Position numbers and translations under genes: made by a program. From NCBI GenBank assembly GCA_009760855.2, contig WPIO01000102.1, positions 1,118,001 through 1,182,000 of the forward strand: a DNA stretch of 64,000 nt, read 5' to 3'. The stretch is from Cristatella mucedo (lineage: Eukaryota > Bryozoa > Phylactolaemata > Cristatellidae). Under the pieces are notes generated by a model. It saw nothing but the letters and a program-made list of their open reading frames with translations. It made no database searches and was not told the DNA's origin. This document shows positions 56,961 to 64,000 of this stretch, in pieces; within the stretch, counting starts at the first letter, position 1, and every line of letters begins with the position of its first letter.

Positions 56961-57614
56961 CTATGCCGCTTCTTGCATTTCTTCTTCCAGCATGTCTTCT
57001 TCCTCGGCGACCTCTGCTTCTTTTGCATTGAAGATTTCCAGATCTTCATCTTCGAAGTCGTCTTTCATTTGAGTTACCTCTGGCTTCACCACAACCCTAC
57101 ATTCAGCCAGAATTTTCATGGCTCTTTTCTCCACTTCTGCTTCAGATATCTTCAGAACAACCGCCACTTCCGAGAAAACTCTATTTAAGGCGTTTTCGTA
57201 AATCACTCTTTCGCTGTAAGATCTGTTTGGGTCTTCTGCATTAGGGAATAGATCTCGCACAACCTCTGCCGTTAGCAATAAACTGCCAGAGTGAATTTTT
57301 GTTTCATACTCTTGTGCACGCTTGCTCCACATGCCTCGGCTTGGACGAGATGGTTTGGCGAAAACGGCAAAAACCTTATTTGCAACCTCTTTAGAGCATA
57401 GTTTTCTAATGTTTAGCTCTTTCAGTTTAGACATTGGAGCTAGCAGTCTGAAATTGTTATATTCAAAATATATTTTGTACATAGTAAGCACTTGCCCCAT
57501 AACGCTTTCGGTCACAACGTCTTCTACCGTTCCAAGTCCGTGAAAAGAGCAAATTACTTGCTGTCCAGCTTGAAAGTTTGCAATGCTTTGCACTGTGGTT
57601 TTTTCTGTTGTCAT
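56961..57614 (-). CDS. carD: CarD/CdnL-family transcriptional regulator
   Basis: This 217-aa protein starts with a CarD-type RNA-polymerase-interaction domain (FQAGQQVICSFHGLGTVEDV, then YKIYFEYNNFRLLAPMSKL), followed by a helical DNA-binding domain (about residues 75-160; WSKRAQEYETKI, YENALNRVFSEVAVVL). CarD proteins bind RNA polymerase beta and stabilise open complexes at rRNA and other promoters. The C-terminal about 40 residues are acidic (EEEDMLEEEMQE). It is divergent from lysC. No Shine-Dalgarno. Confidence 0.92.
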   Translation of the reverse strand: MTTEKTTVQSIANFQAGQQVICSFHGLGTVEDVVTESVMGQVLTMYKIYFEYNNFRLLAPMSKLKELNIRKLCSKEVANKVFAVFAKPSRPSRGMWSKRAQEYETKIHSGSLLLTAEVVRDLFPNAEDPNRSYSERVIYENALNRVFSEVAVVLKISEAEVEKRAMKILAECRVVVKPEVTQMKDDFEDEDLEIFNAKEAEVAEEEDMLEEEMQEAA

Positions 57615-58139
57615 GTTGAATTAAAATTAATTATCATATATGCCATTAAGCATAAGCGACTATACCACAAAATAACTGCATGTCAAGCAAATGATAATAA
57701 TTATTTATTAATCTTCGGCAGATAGAAAAATAAGTCACGCAAATGCAGAATTTTTAAATATTTTAATTGTCAAATTTTTCCATAATTTTATTTATTTTTT
57801 TGTCTTTGATTTTATGGGGAAAAAAATAAATTATATAATATCGTATTTTTTTTGTTGATTATTAAATGGTTGCAATAAAAAAGAACCTTTGTTATTGTCT
57901 GACATATAATATTGTCTTGCAATATCATGAATTTGTTTGATGTTTTTATGTTGCTTTTGCTTTGTGATAATCTTGGAATAATCTCCAGTTTCAACAGCAT
58001 TAAAGCGTCATCAAAAAAAAGCAAAGGATCCCCATCCGTTAAATTAAAAAAACAGATGATATAGAGCTATTTTTTTAGTGCTCTATGCCGCAAATATTTT
58101 TGTTTTTTTGCTTTTTCTATTCATGATTTTTTTTGCTGT
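57615..58139. promoter_or_regulatory. Divergent intergenic region carD / lysC
   Basis: This 525 bp AT-rich region must hold promoters for both genes. I see no lysine riboswitch-like structure upstream of the aspartokinase gene and no operator repeat. Confidence 0.4.
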
Positions 58140-60305
58140 ATGTTGGTTCGTAAGTTTGGAGGTTCTGTTTTGCAAAATTCTAGTCAGATAATGAGCATTG
58201 TGGATGTCATTTCTAACTCCAAAATTCCTTCCGTTAATGTATTTTCAGCTTTTTATGGCGCAACAGATAAGCTTGTAAAAATGGCCAATTTGGCAATTCA
58301 AAAAAACCAGCAATATCTTGATATTTTGGCAGATCTCTACTATCAACATAGCTCTATTTGTCAGCAGATTAATTTATCTCCAGAGGTATTTGCTGCTGAG
58401 TGGCAAGGGCTAAAGTTTTTATTGCTGCAAATATTTAGTAATGAGCCAGTGCCAAGCGCGAAATCACAACAAGTCCAAAGCTACGTGAATAATGAATCGG
58501 AAGCCGATATTTTTCAGTCACTAAGTGCGGCGAAATATCCTTCTGGTGATTGTGATAATTTAAAACAGTCCAATTCTGCTGATTTTGAGTTATTAAAACA
58601 AGATATTAAAATTGATTTAACGGAGAATAAAAGCTCTTTAAAAGAATCATTTATAAGTTCTTCGGAAGTAATAATGAGCAATGAGTTAGAAAACTCTGCA
58701 CTAAAATGCAGCGGAGATATGGCGGCAATTGCAATTACCGCCAAGCAATATAAAAAAGATACCGATGTCCACCTAGATAGTAAATATAAACAAGACCAGT
58801 CCAATAATTTTTCATTTAGACCTTCAATGTCAAATGAAAATATTGATAACAATGAGTGTAAAGTGCATCACGAAGATGGGCTTTTTGCAATGAATAATGT
58901 AGGTGAATTTATTGCAACAAAAAACAAGTCCAATTATTCGTATTTGTCATTGAATGAATCTGATGCACAAAATCACAATTGCGCGCAAAATACTTTTCTT
59001 CAGACAGCAGAAAGCAACATTATCAACCAAAACAACAACACGAAAGATTTAATACAGTCCAAAAATATAAATTCAGCTATTGTGCCATCGGCGGTAGATC
59101 TTTTGTTACTGGGGCTTCATTCTGCAGATTATGATGAGCAAAATTTGCAGCGAGGCAGTGTTATAAAATCAGAAGAAGTCAAAAAAACAAACAACAATAT
59201 CTCCAATAATTTAAATTGCAACGATACGGAGGTGGTTCTGCAAAATGCTATAGATTGCAGCAAAAACAATGCCTGTTCAGTTGAAATGGCGCGTAAGATA
59301 GATTTAATTATTTCCATCGGAGAAGTTATTGCGGTAAAAATAATTCACTCCAAGCTGTGTTCATTGTGTGATATTGAAATTTTAGATGCAACTGCATGTA
59401 TCAGAACCGATTCTAATTTTGGCAATGCCGCAATCGACATCTCTGCAACAAAAGAGCTAATCAGGATGCTTAGCCGAAAGAAGAGCTGCATTATGGCTGG
59501 ATTTATTGGCAGCGATATTATGGGAAACCGCACAACCATAGGGCGTAATGGCTCCGATCTTACGGCGGTTTTGATGGCCGATTTATTGGGCAGTGGTTTT
59601 GTTGAGATCTGGAAAGAGCTAGATGGAATTTATACCGCAGATCCTTGTGTGATAGAAGAGGCGACGCCGCTTATAAGTCTTTCTTTTGAAGAAATGTTGA
59701 TTTTAGCAAAACATGGCAATAAAGCAATTTCCGTTAAGGCTATTGATCTTTCGCGTCAGCACAACATAAATATATTGGTTCGTGGGCTTTTTAGTTCGCA
59801 TGGATTAGGAACCATCATTAGCTCCGAATCTGTAGATTGTTCGGTTAAAAGTATTAGTATTTTGCGCAATGTAGAGTTTCTGGCGGTTGAGCTAGGTTTA
59901 TTGGGTGATAAAATATTGCCACTAAGTAGTACGGTGCATCAATTATCTGACCTTGTGGTCGCTGAAATGGATATAAAAAAAGAGCAATATTGCGTAGTAA
60001 CGAACGGCTCGCGAGAAAATTTACAACAAAATTGGCTTAATTTGTGCGGCGAGATCGAACTATTATCTTTGTCAAATCCCCCCACAATATCCTCACAATC
60101 ATTGATTGCAATTGTTGGTAATAACATTCATAAGATTGATGGAATATATGAAAAAATGAAAGAATTATTGCATAAATGCGGCATTTACGATATTATGATG
60201 TTGGTCAATTCGCCAGTAAGTTTATTTGTTTTACTGCGGAATGAATTTGCGGACGCGGCATTGAGAGCTTTGCATCGATATTTTTTTTCAGCCAAAGTCG
60301 ATTAA
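58140..60305 (+). CDS. lysC: Aspartokinase with a ~280-residue central insertion
   Basis: This enzyme phosphorylates aspartate, the first step to diaminopimelate and lysine. The kinase N-terminus VRKFGGSVL and the later ISIGEV (near residue 393), GFIGSDIMGNRTTIGRNGSDLTA-type and KELDGIYTADP segments are intact, and ACT-type regulatory sequence follows from about residue 580. Typical enzymes are 400-450 aa. Here residues about 105-385 form a polar Asn/Ser/Lys/Asp/Gln-rich insertion within the kinase domain, where the family has only a short linker. The frame is open throughout. Fusion to an unknown domain is possible, but the composition looks disordered. Confidence 0.92.
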   Translation: MLVRKFGGSVLQNSSQIMSIVDVISNSKIPSVNVFSAFYGATDKLVKMANLAIQKNQQYLDILADLYYQHSSICQQINLSPEVFAAEWQGLKFLLLQIFSNEPVPSAKSQQVQSYVNNESEADIFQSLSAAKYPSGDCDNLKQSNSADFELLKQDIKIDLTENKSSLKESFISSSEVIMSNELENSALKCSGDMAAIAITAKQYKKDTDVHLDSKYKQDQSNNFSFRPSMSNENIDNNECKVHHEDGLFAMNNVGEFIATKNKSNYSYLSLNESDAQNHNCAQNTFLQTAESNIINQNNNTKDLIQSKNINSAIVPSAVDLLLLGLHSADYDEQNLQRGSVIKSEEVKKTNNNISNNLNCNDTEVVLQNAIDCSKNNACSVEMARKIDLIISIGEVIAVKIIHSKLCSLCDIEILDATACIRTDSNFGNAAIDISATKELIRMLSRKKSCIMAGFIGSDIMGNRTTIGRNGSDLTAVLMADLLGSGFVEIWKELDGIYTADPCVIEEATPLISLSFEEMLILAKHGNKAISVKAIDLSRQHNINILVRGLFSSHGLGTIISSESVDCSVKSISILRNVEFLAVELGLLGDKILPLSSTVHQLSDLVVAEMDIKKEQYCVVTNGSRENLQQNWLNLCGEIELLSLSNPPTISSQSLIAIVGNNIHKIDGIYEKMKELLHKCGIYDIMMLVNSPVSLFVLLRNEFADAALRALHRYFFSAKVD

Positions 60306-60443
60306 AAATTACAATAATAATAAGTTATTGGCCGTAATTGTATTCTAAAATATTGCAGTGATTGTTTTTGTGTTGAAGTGTGAAACTGTTATTACGATGG
60401 CAATCAATTTAGATTGCAATTTTGCGTTGCGATATTGTGGATA

Positions 60444-60896
60444 TTAGGTTAAAAGTTCATTTCTGAAAGAGATATAGATAGATGAAATTGATCCAAAAAC
60501 TGCCAAGCCAACACCAGTTTCTATGCTAAAAATTCCAATTTGCCTTCCAAGGGTGATGTTTTTGCTGAAAGCCGCATAGTCAAAAATTGTGCCACCAAAA
60601 AGCCAGCAAGCCACCCCCGTTAGGGCATAAATCAAAACTCCAACACAACCAAAATAAGCAGCTGTGGAGCTGGAAAGTATAAATTTATGTGCCCTATCCA
60701 CCATAACTCGCACGGCATCGTGAATTATAAAAGCCAGAGCAGCAACAATGCCAGATTGAAATCCACCTCCGGGGCTAACTTTGCCATGAAACTGCAGATA
60801 AAAAGCAAAAATTAATATAAAACCCAAAGAAAAATCTGCCAAAGGGCGAATTATGCTATTTTCCGATACAATAACTTGATCTTTAAAATTGTCCAT
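60444..60896 (-). CDS. mnhB: Na+/H+ antiporter subunit MrpB/MnhB-like
   Basis: This 150-aa membrane protein has four hydrophobic helices and the MnhB segment FYLQFHGKVSPGGGFQSGIVAALAF. MrpB is one subunit of a multi-subunit cation/proton antiporter related to complex I. The gene is alone here; the other mrp genes must lie elsewhere or be lost. It is divergent from holC by about 70 bp. Confidence 0.88.
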   Translation of the reverse strand: MDNFKDQVIVSENSIIRPLADFSLGFILIFAFYLQFHGKVSPGGGFQSGIVAALAFIIHDAVRVMVDRAHKFILSSSTAAYFGCVGVLIYALTGVACWLFGGTIFDYAAFSKNITLGRQIGIFSIETGVGLAVFGSISSIYISFRNELLT

Positions 60897-60967
60897 TTCG
60901 TTGTCAATTAATAAGTTTTAAGTGCAGCTTTTTTATTTGGCTTTATTGTCAATGATTTATTAATAAA

Positions 60968-61462
60968 ATGTCCAGAAAAATTAATTTCTACCATTCAGAT
61001 GCAGAAGCAGAAATATCTTTCACCATTTCTCTGATTGATAAAATTTATAAATCAGGGAAGAGAAACATTGTTATTTGTCATGACGAGGCATATGAGGGCG
61101 TGCTAGATGGTAAGTTATGGTCTTTTTCGCAGCTTAATTTTTTACCGCATTTAACGGAAAAAGATCTGGAACAGCATAATGTCAATCCCGCCGATCAGCA
61201 AATTTTATTAACAACCAATCACGTAAATATTAATGGTGCAGAAATTGCCACTATTTGTCATAATACGGCTGTAAATATTTTACAGATTCTTGTGCAAATT
61301 TTGCCAAAAATGAATGAAGTGCAAACTTTTTTGGCAGTTATTCAGCCGTCAGAATCCATTAAAAATAGTGCAGAATTGGCAAAAAAATTCATTCAGGAAA
61401 AAGGCCTTAGTGGCTCTTATTTTGTTCATAACGGCACTCAGTGGTCAGACTTGTGGAGTTAG
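60968..61462 (+). CDS. holC: DNA polymerase III chi subunit
   Basis: This 164-aa protein matches HolC, the clamp-loader accessory subunit that binds SSB. Key segments: INFYHSDAEAE at the start, RNIVICHDEAYEGVLDGKLWSFSQLNFLPH in the middle (the LD..LWSF...FLPH motif) and a C-terminal WSDLW. The length is slightly above normal. The ATG at 60968 has no Shine-Dalgarno. A hairpin follows at 61520. Confidence 0.88.
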   Translation: MSRKINFYHSDAEAEISFTISLIDKIYKSGKRNIVICHDEAYEGVLDGKLWSFSQLNFLPHLTEKDLEQHNVNPADQQILLTTNHVNINGAEIATICHNTAVNILQILVQILPKMNEVQTFLAVIQPSESIKNSAELAKKFIQEKGLSGSYFVHNGTQWSDLWS

Positions 61463-61519
61463 CTGCAATTGAAACAATTATTGATGTATTGGAAGCGGTT
61501 TACTTGTTGTGAGATTGCT

Positions 61520-61552
61520 CACTCTCAAGATATTATAAATATATTGAGAGTG
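61520..61552 (+). terminator. Probable terminator hairpin downstream of holC
   Basis: A perfect 9-bp inverted repeat (CACTCTCAA at 61520-61528, TTGAGAGTG at 61544-61552) with a 15-nt AT-rich loop lies 57 bp after holC. No strong T-run follows, so it may act as an RNA-stabilising hairpin or bidirectional terminator. Confidence 0.45.
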
Positions 61553-61661
61553 GGGAAATTATTCTATATAAAGATTAATAGATCTTACAGCAACATTTTA
61601 AATTGATATGATTAATTGTTGATTTATTGTGCGTGGTTTGCTTGTTGGAGGGTTGGTGTAA

Positions 61662-61922
61662 TTGACAATTGAATCGCAAAAAGTATTATATGTTGTAGTG
61701 GGCAAATATTTTAGGTGGCGAGCTGAAGCCACAAAAAATTTAACGAAATTACCAAAAAGCAGGAAGTTTAATTGAGCTATTTATGGAATCAATGTAAAGA
61801 ATGCAGTTTTAGTAAATGCCGTTGATCGGCTTGTGGGATCGGCTAATTTTATTAACAGTACAGCAGATGTCAGCCTTGATGATGCGAAAATTGCACCCAG
61901 CGAAATGGCGCCTAAAATATAA
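61662..61922 (+). pseudogene. Possible decayed gene with one in-frame TGA
   Basis: One plus-strand frame reads protein-like for 87 codons (TIESQKVLYVVVGKYFRWRA, NAVLVNAVDRLVGSANFINS, ADVSLDDAKIAPSEMAPKI) with a single TGA in the middle. The second half has a natural amino-acid mix and no AT bias. The family is unknown. It could also be chance. Confidence 0.3.
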
Positions 61923-61992
61923 GTAAAATAGCCGCCAAGTCTTAATAAAATGCAACATTCGGCATTTGCGATGCCAATGTGTTAGAATTATG

Positions 61993-62676
61993 CTACTTAT
62001 TGTTGCCAAGATGCTTCAGAGCGGCCTTTATTGCTAGCTCTAAGCTGTTATTGTTTTCTTCTTGCAGTGCTATGATTGCTGCTTCCTTGGCTTCTGCCCT
62101 GCCAAAACCCAATTGCTGTAAAGTTGCTATTGATTCTGCCAAAATTGATCTACTTTTCTTGTCTAGAGATGGCCTATCGGTAGATCTTTCTGGTGAGTTA
62201 TTGACAATCTCTCTTGCCTCGATTGCAACTCCGGAGCCCGAGCCGCTAGGATTCATCTTGAATAGCTGGTTTTTGATTTTTGCTGGAACATCCGTCATTT
62301 CAGTAGTGATTCTGGCGGCTAATTTTTTACCAATGCCGCTCAAAGAGGCAAACATTCTCTCGTCGCCTGCCATAATGCCGTCGCAAAGATCTTCTGGGCT
62401 AAGATTGCCCACTATTGCAATCGCAATTCTGCCGCTAATGCCATTAATTTTTATCAACTCATTGAACCATAATTTTTCCTCTAAAGTGACAAATCCATAA
62501 AGAGTAACGCCATCTTCCTTAACAATTTGTTGAATTAGTAGGGATATTTTGTCTCCAGTTGAATAGTGATTGGCAATATTTCTGCCAATTGAAACACCAT
62601 AGCAAACGCCAGAAACATTTATGGATATTTGATCGTCGTAAATAAAATCTACAACTCCAATTAGCTTGATTATCAT
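61993..62676 (-). CDS. ruvA: Holliday junction branch migration protein RuvA
   Basis: RuvA (227 aa) binds four-way DNA junctions as a tetramer and loads RuvB. The N-terminal OB domain (MIIKLIGVVDFIYDD) and the helix-hairpin-helix region (LIKINGISGRIAIAIV and LSGIGKKLAARITTEM) are clear; the C-terminal RuvB-binding domain ends near AIKAALKHLG. The linker (about 140-170) is longer than usual and Ser/Arg-rich. The ATG is 3 bp downstream of the dxr stop. ruvB does not follow. Confidence 0.95.
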   Translation of the reverse strand: MIIKLIGVVDFIYDDQISINVSGVCYGVSIGRNIANHYSTGDKISLLIQQIVKEDGVTLYGFVTLEEKLWFNELIKINGISGRIAIAIVGNLSPEDLCDGIMAGDERMFASLSGIGKKLAARITTEMTDVPAKIKNQLFKMNPSGSGSGVAIEAREIVNNSPERSTDRPSLDKKSRSILAESIATLQQLGFGRAEAKEAAIIALQEENNNSLELAIKAALKHLGNNK

Positions 62677-62679
62677 TTT

Positions 62680-64000
62680 TTAATTGGATAAATTATTATT
62701 TTTTATATTAAATTGATTTAAAATTTTGCTTTGTACGGCATCGTGAATGGCGGAAATTTCTTGCACAGATTGTGGGCTTTCTTCTGGAGTGCTGCTCACT
62801 GCCTCTGCAACTATGGATATAATATCGGAAAAAGATATCAGGCCATCGCAAAAAAGATCAATTGCAATTTCATCCGCGGCATTAAAGGCAATGGCTTTAG
62901 AAACAGCTTTTCCAGCAATGCTTCTGGCCAGAGAAACGCTGGGAAATTTATCATTATCAACGGCAAAAAACTCCATCTTTTCTACCCTACATAAATCCAA
63001 CTGCTCTACGCCAAAAGGCGTATTTCTGCAGTTATCATATAGTGCGTTGCTTATGTGTACTTTCATGTCTGGATAAGAACATAACGCTAATTGAGTATTG
63101 TTTTTTTTACCAACTGTTGCGTGAATTATAGCTTGTGGATGAACGACAATATCAATCATTTCTTGTGACAAGTTAAATAAGTTGCATGCTTCAATTAGCT
63201 CCAGTCCTTTATTTATCATTGTTGCGGAATCTATGCTATTTTTTTTGCCCATAGACCATTTTGGGTGATTCATTGCCATTTCTGGTGTAATATCTTTTAG
63301 TGATAGTTTGCTGTTCCAAAATGGACCGCCAGATGCCATTAAAGTAATGCCAGAAATGCTTTCATGATCTATGGTTTCCATTATTTGATAAACAGAATTA
63401 TGCTCTGAATCGACAGGAATTATTTTGGTAATACCAGAAGCCCGTGCAGAAATTAAATGCCAAGCGCAAACAATGCACTCCTTGTTGGCAAGGGCTAAAT
63501 TTTTCACTCTGCCGGCCAGCTCCACCGCCGGAGCAACTCCCGCAAAGCCAGAAACGGCAACCATTACCAAGTCCAATCCATTTAGCAGATCACCATAATT
63601 TGGCTCTCCGTATATAATTTGTGGTGACTTTTTTTCGTTTTGATTGGCCGTGACGGCGGCATGTGGACTGCTAATGTGCTCTGTATCGATGTGATTTTTA
63701 TGGCTATCGTGCAATTGATTTGAGAGTATCTTTTTGTTTGTTTCGGTTGCGACGGAATAATTGTGGGAGTTGTTTTGTTGTTGCAGCATTGTGCTGGTTG
63801 CTGAATCTGATTCAGTATTGGAGATTAACGCGTATTTTGGCTGAAATTCTTCACATTGTTGCCAAAATAAATCCAAATTATTGCCAGCAGAACTGAGGGC
63901 ATAAACTTCAAAATCTTGCATATTTGCCCTAATAATTGCTAGAGTGTTTTGTCCAATGCTGCCGGTGGAACCCAGTATGGCAATTTTGCGTTTATTGATA
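62680..64000 (-). CDS. dxr: 1-deoxy-D-xylulose-5-phosphate reductoisomerase (partial, 5' end beyond window)
   Basis: Dxr makes MEP in the non-mevalonate isoprenoid pathway. The frame stays open to the window edge and includes the NADPH-binding motif AILGSTGSIG near 63960, so the start lies beyond 64000. Conserved parts downstream are LALANKE, ASGGPFW, and HPKWSMGKKNSIDSATMINK with metal and substrate ligands. About 45 extra residues, rich in Asn/Gln/Ser/His, are inserted where the family has a short loop (63620-63820). It is followed closely by ruvA. Confidence 0.95.
   Translation of the reverse strand, partial: INKRKIAILGSTGSIGQNTLAIIRANMQDFEVYALSSAGNNLDLFWQQCEEFQPKYALISNTESDSATSTMLQQQNNSHNYSVATETNKKILSNQLHDSHKNHIDTEHISSPHAAVTANQNEKKSPQIIYGEPNYGDLLNGLDLVMVAVSGFAGVAPAVELAGRVKNLALANKECIVCAWHLISARASGITKIIPVDSEHNSVYQIMETIDHESISGITLMASGGPFWNSKLSLKDITPEMAMNHPKWSMGKKNSIDSATMINKGLELIEACNLFNLSQEMIDIVVHPQAIIHATVGKKNNTQLALCSYPDMKVHISNALYDNCRNTPFGVEQLDLCRVEKMEFFAVDNDKFPSVSLARSIAGKAVSKAIAFNAADEIAIDLFCDGLISFSDIISIVAEAVSSTPEESPQSVQEISAIHDAVQSKILNQFNIKNNNLSN

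Larger units (their letters stand above)
61463..61992. other. Convergent spacer with hairpin and a decayed frame
   Basis: Between the convergent holC and ruvA genes. Contains the hairpin at 61520-61552 and a broken frame at 61662-61922. Confidence 0.45.

Noticed and set aside
58450-59300. Intein in aspartokinase
   Set aside because: The insertion has no N-terminal Cys/Ser splice block, no TxxH block and no HN-C/S/T junction that I can see, and its composition is disordered.
1-64000. tRNA genes
   Set aside because: I searched by eye for GGTTCRANYCC T-loops with matching acceptor stems and found none. A dedicated program could still find one, so this is not proof of absence.
1-64000. CRISPR array or complete insertion sequence
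   Set aside because: No regularly spaced direct repeats and no transposase or terminal inverted-repeat pair were seen. The partial gene copies lack IS ends.

Overview
This window comes from an AT-rich alphaproteobacterium with a reduced, decaying genome, most likely an intracellular Rickettsiales-like symbiont. Supporting signs: a solitary 16S rRNA gene with no tRNA-Ile/tRNA-Ala or 23S gene after it; scattered nuo genes (nuoE and nuoH lie 15 kb apart in different contexts); a valyl-tRNA synthetase with the Rickettsia/archaeal-type signature; a CarD regulator and a 7Fe ferredoxin; only about two thirds of the DNA coding; and many long AT-rich spacers that hold broken genes. The exact family cannot be fixed without a tree.

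Layout. 0.5-12 kb: a DNA-alkylation-repair-like gene and valS, a TPR protein, an NCS1-type permease and dnaE. 12-19 kb: an accessory stretch with degraded genes, an unknown two-segment membrane protein, a secreted RNase T2 and a 2-Cys peroxiredoxin. 19-27 kb: ccmC-fdxA, a class II aldolase, truB, pepA with a fragmentary second copy of its 3' part, and two tandem paralogues that resemble phage capsid-cement proteins. 27-31 kb: a three-gene operon with the architecture of a type II secretion/type IV pilus inner-membrane platform, then coq7. 32-39 kb: nuoH-truA, a membrane-anchored M3 peptidase, and apaG-ygfZ. 39-46 kb: one 2,177-codon gene for a giant protein with a long coiled coil and several tyrosine motifs of SH2-ligand type. 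47-51 kb: hup, then the tight cluster nuoE-pgsA-greA-M16 peptidase. 52-55 kb: the 16S rRNA gene, an inverted 16S fragment, and rbfA. 57-64 kb: carD, an aspartokinase with a very large insertion, mrpB, holC, and dxr-ruvA.

The strongest unusual signal is in translation. The 16S gene matches normal bacterial sequence up to helix 45, but after GGCTGGATTA it reads TAACAAATT and not CCTCC, so no anti-Shine-Dalgarno is visible. Nearly every start codon here also lacks a Shine-Dalgarno, with apaG the one clear exception. The same rRNA carries compensated changes at near-universal positions: A506-U525 in the 530 pseudoknot and A1409-U1491 in helix 44, plus U1400. Together they suggest a remodelled decoding system.

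Two other patterns recur. First, fragments of about 200 bp of nearby genes have been copied: pepA directly, nuoE and 16S inverted, the inverted ones both about 1.3 kb from their source. Second, several housekeeping enzymes carry in-frame, Asn/Ser/Gln/Lys-rich insertions (lysC, valS, coq7, dxr, alkD-like) that leave their catalytic motifs intact.
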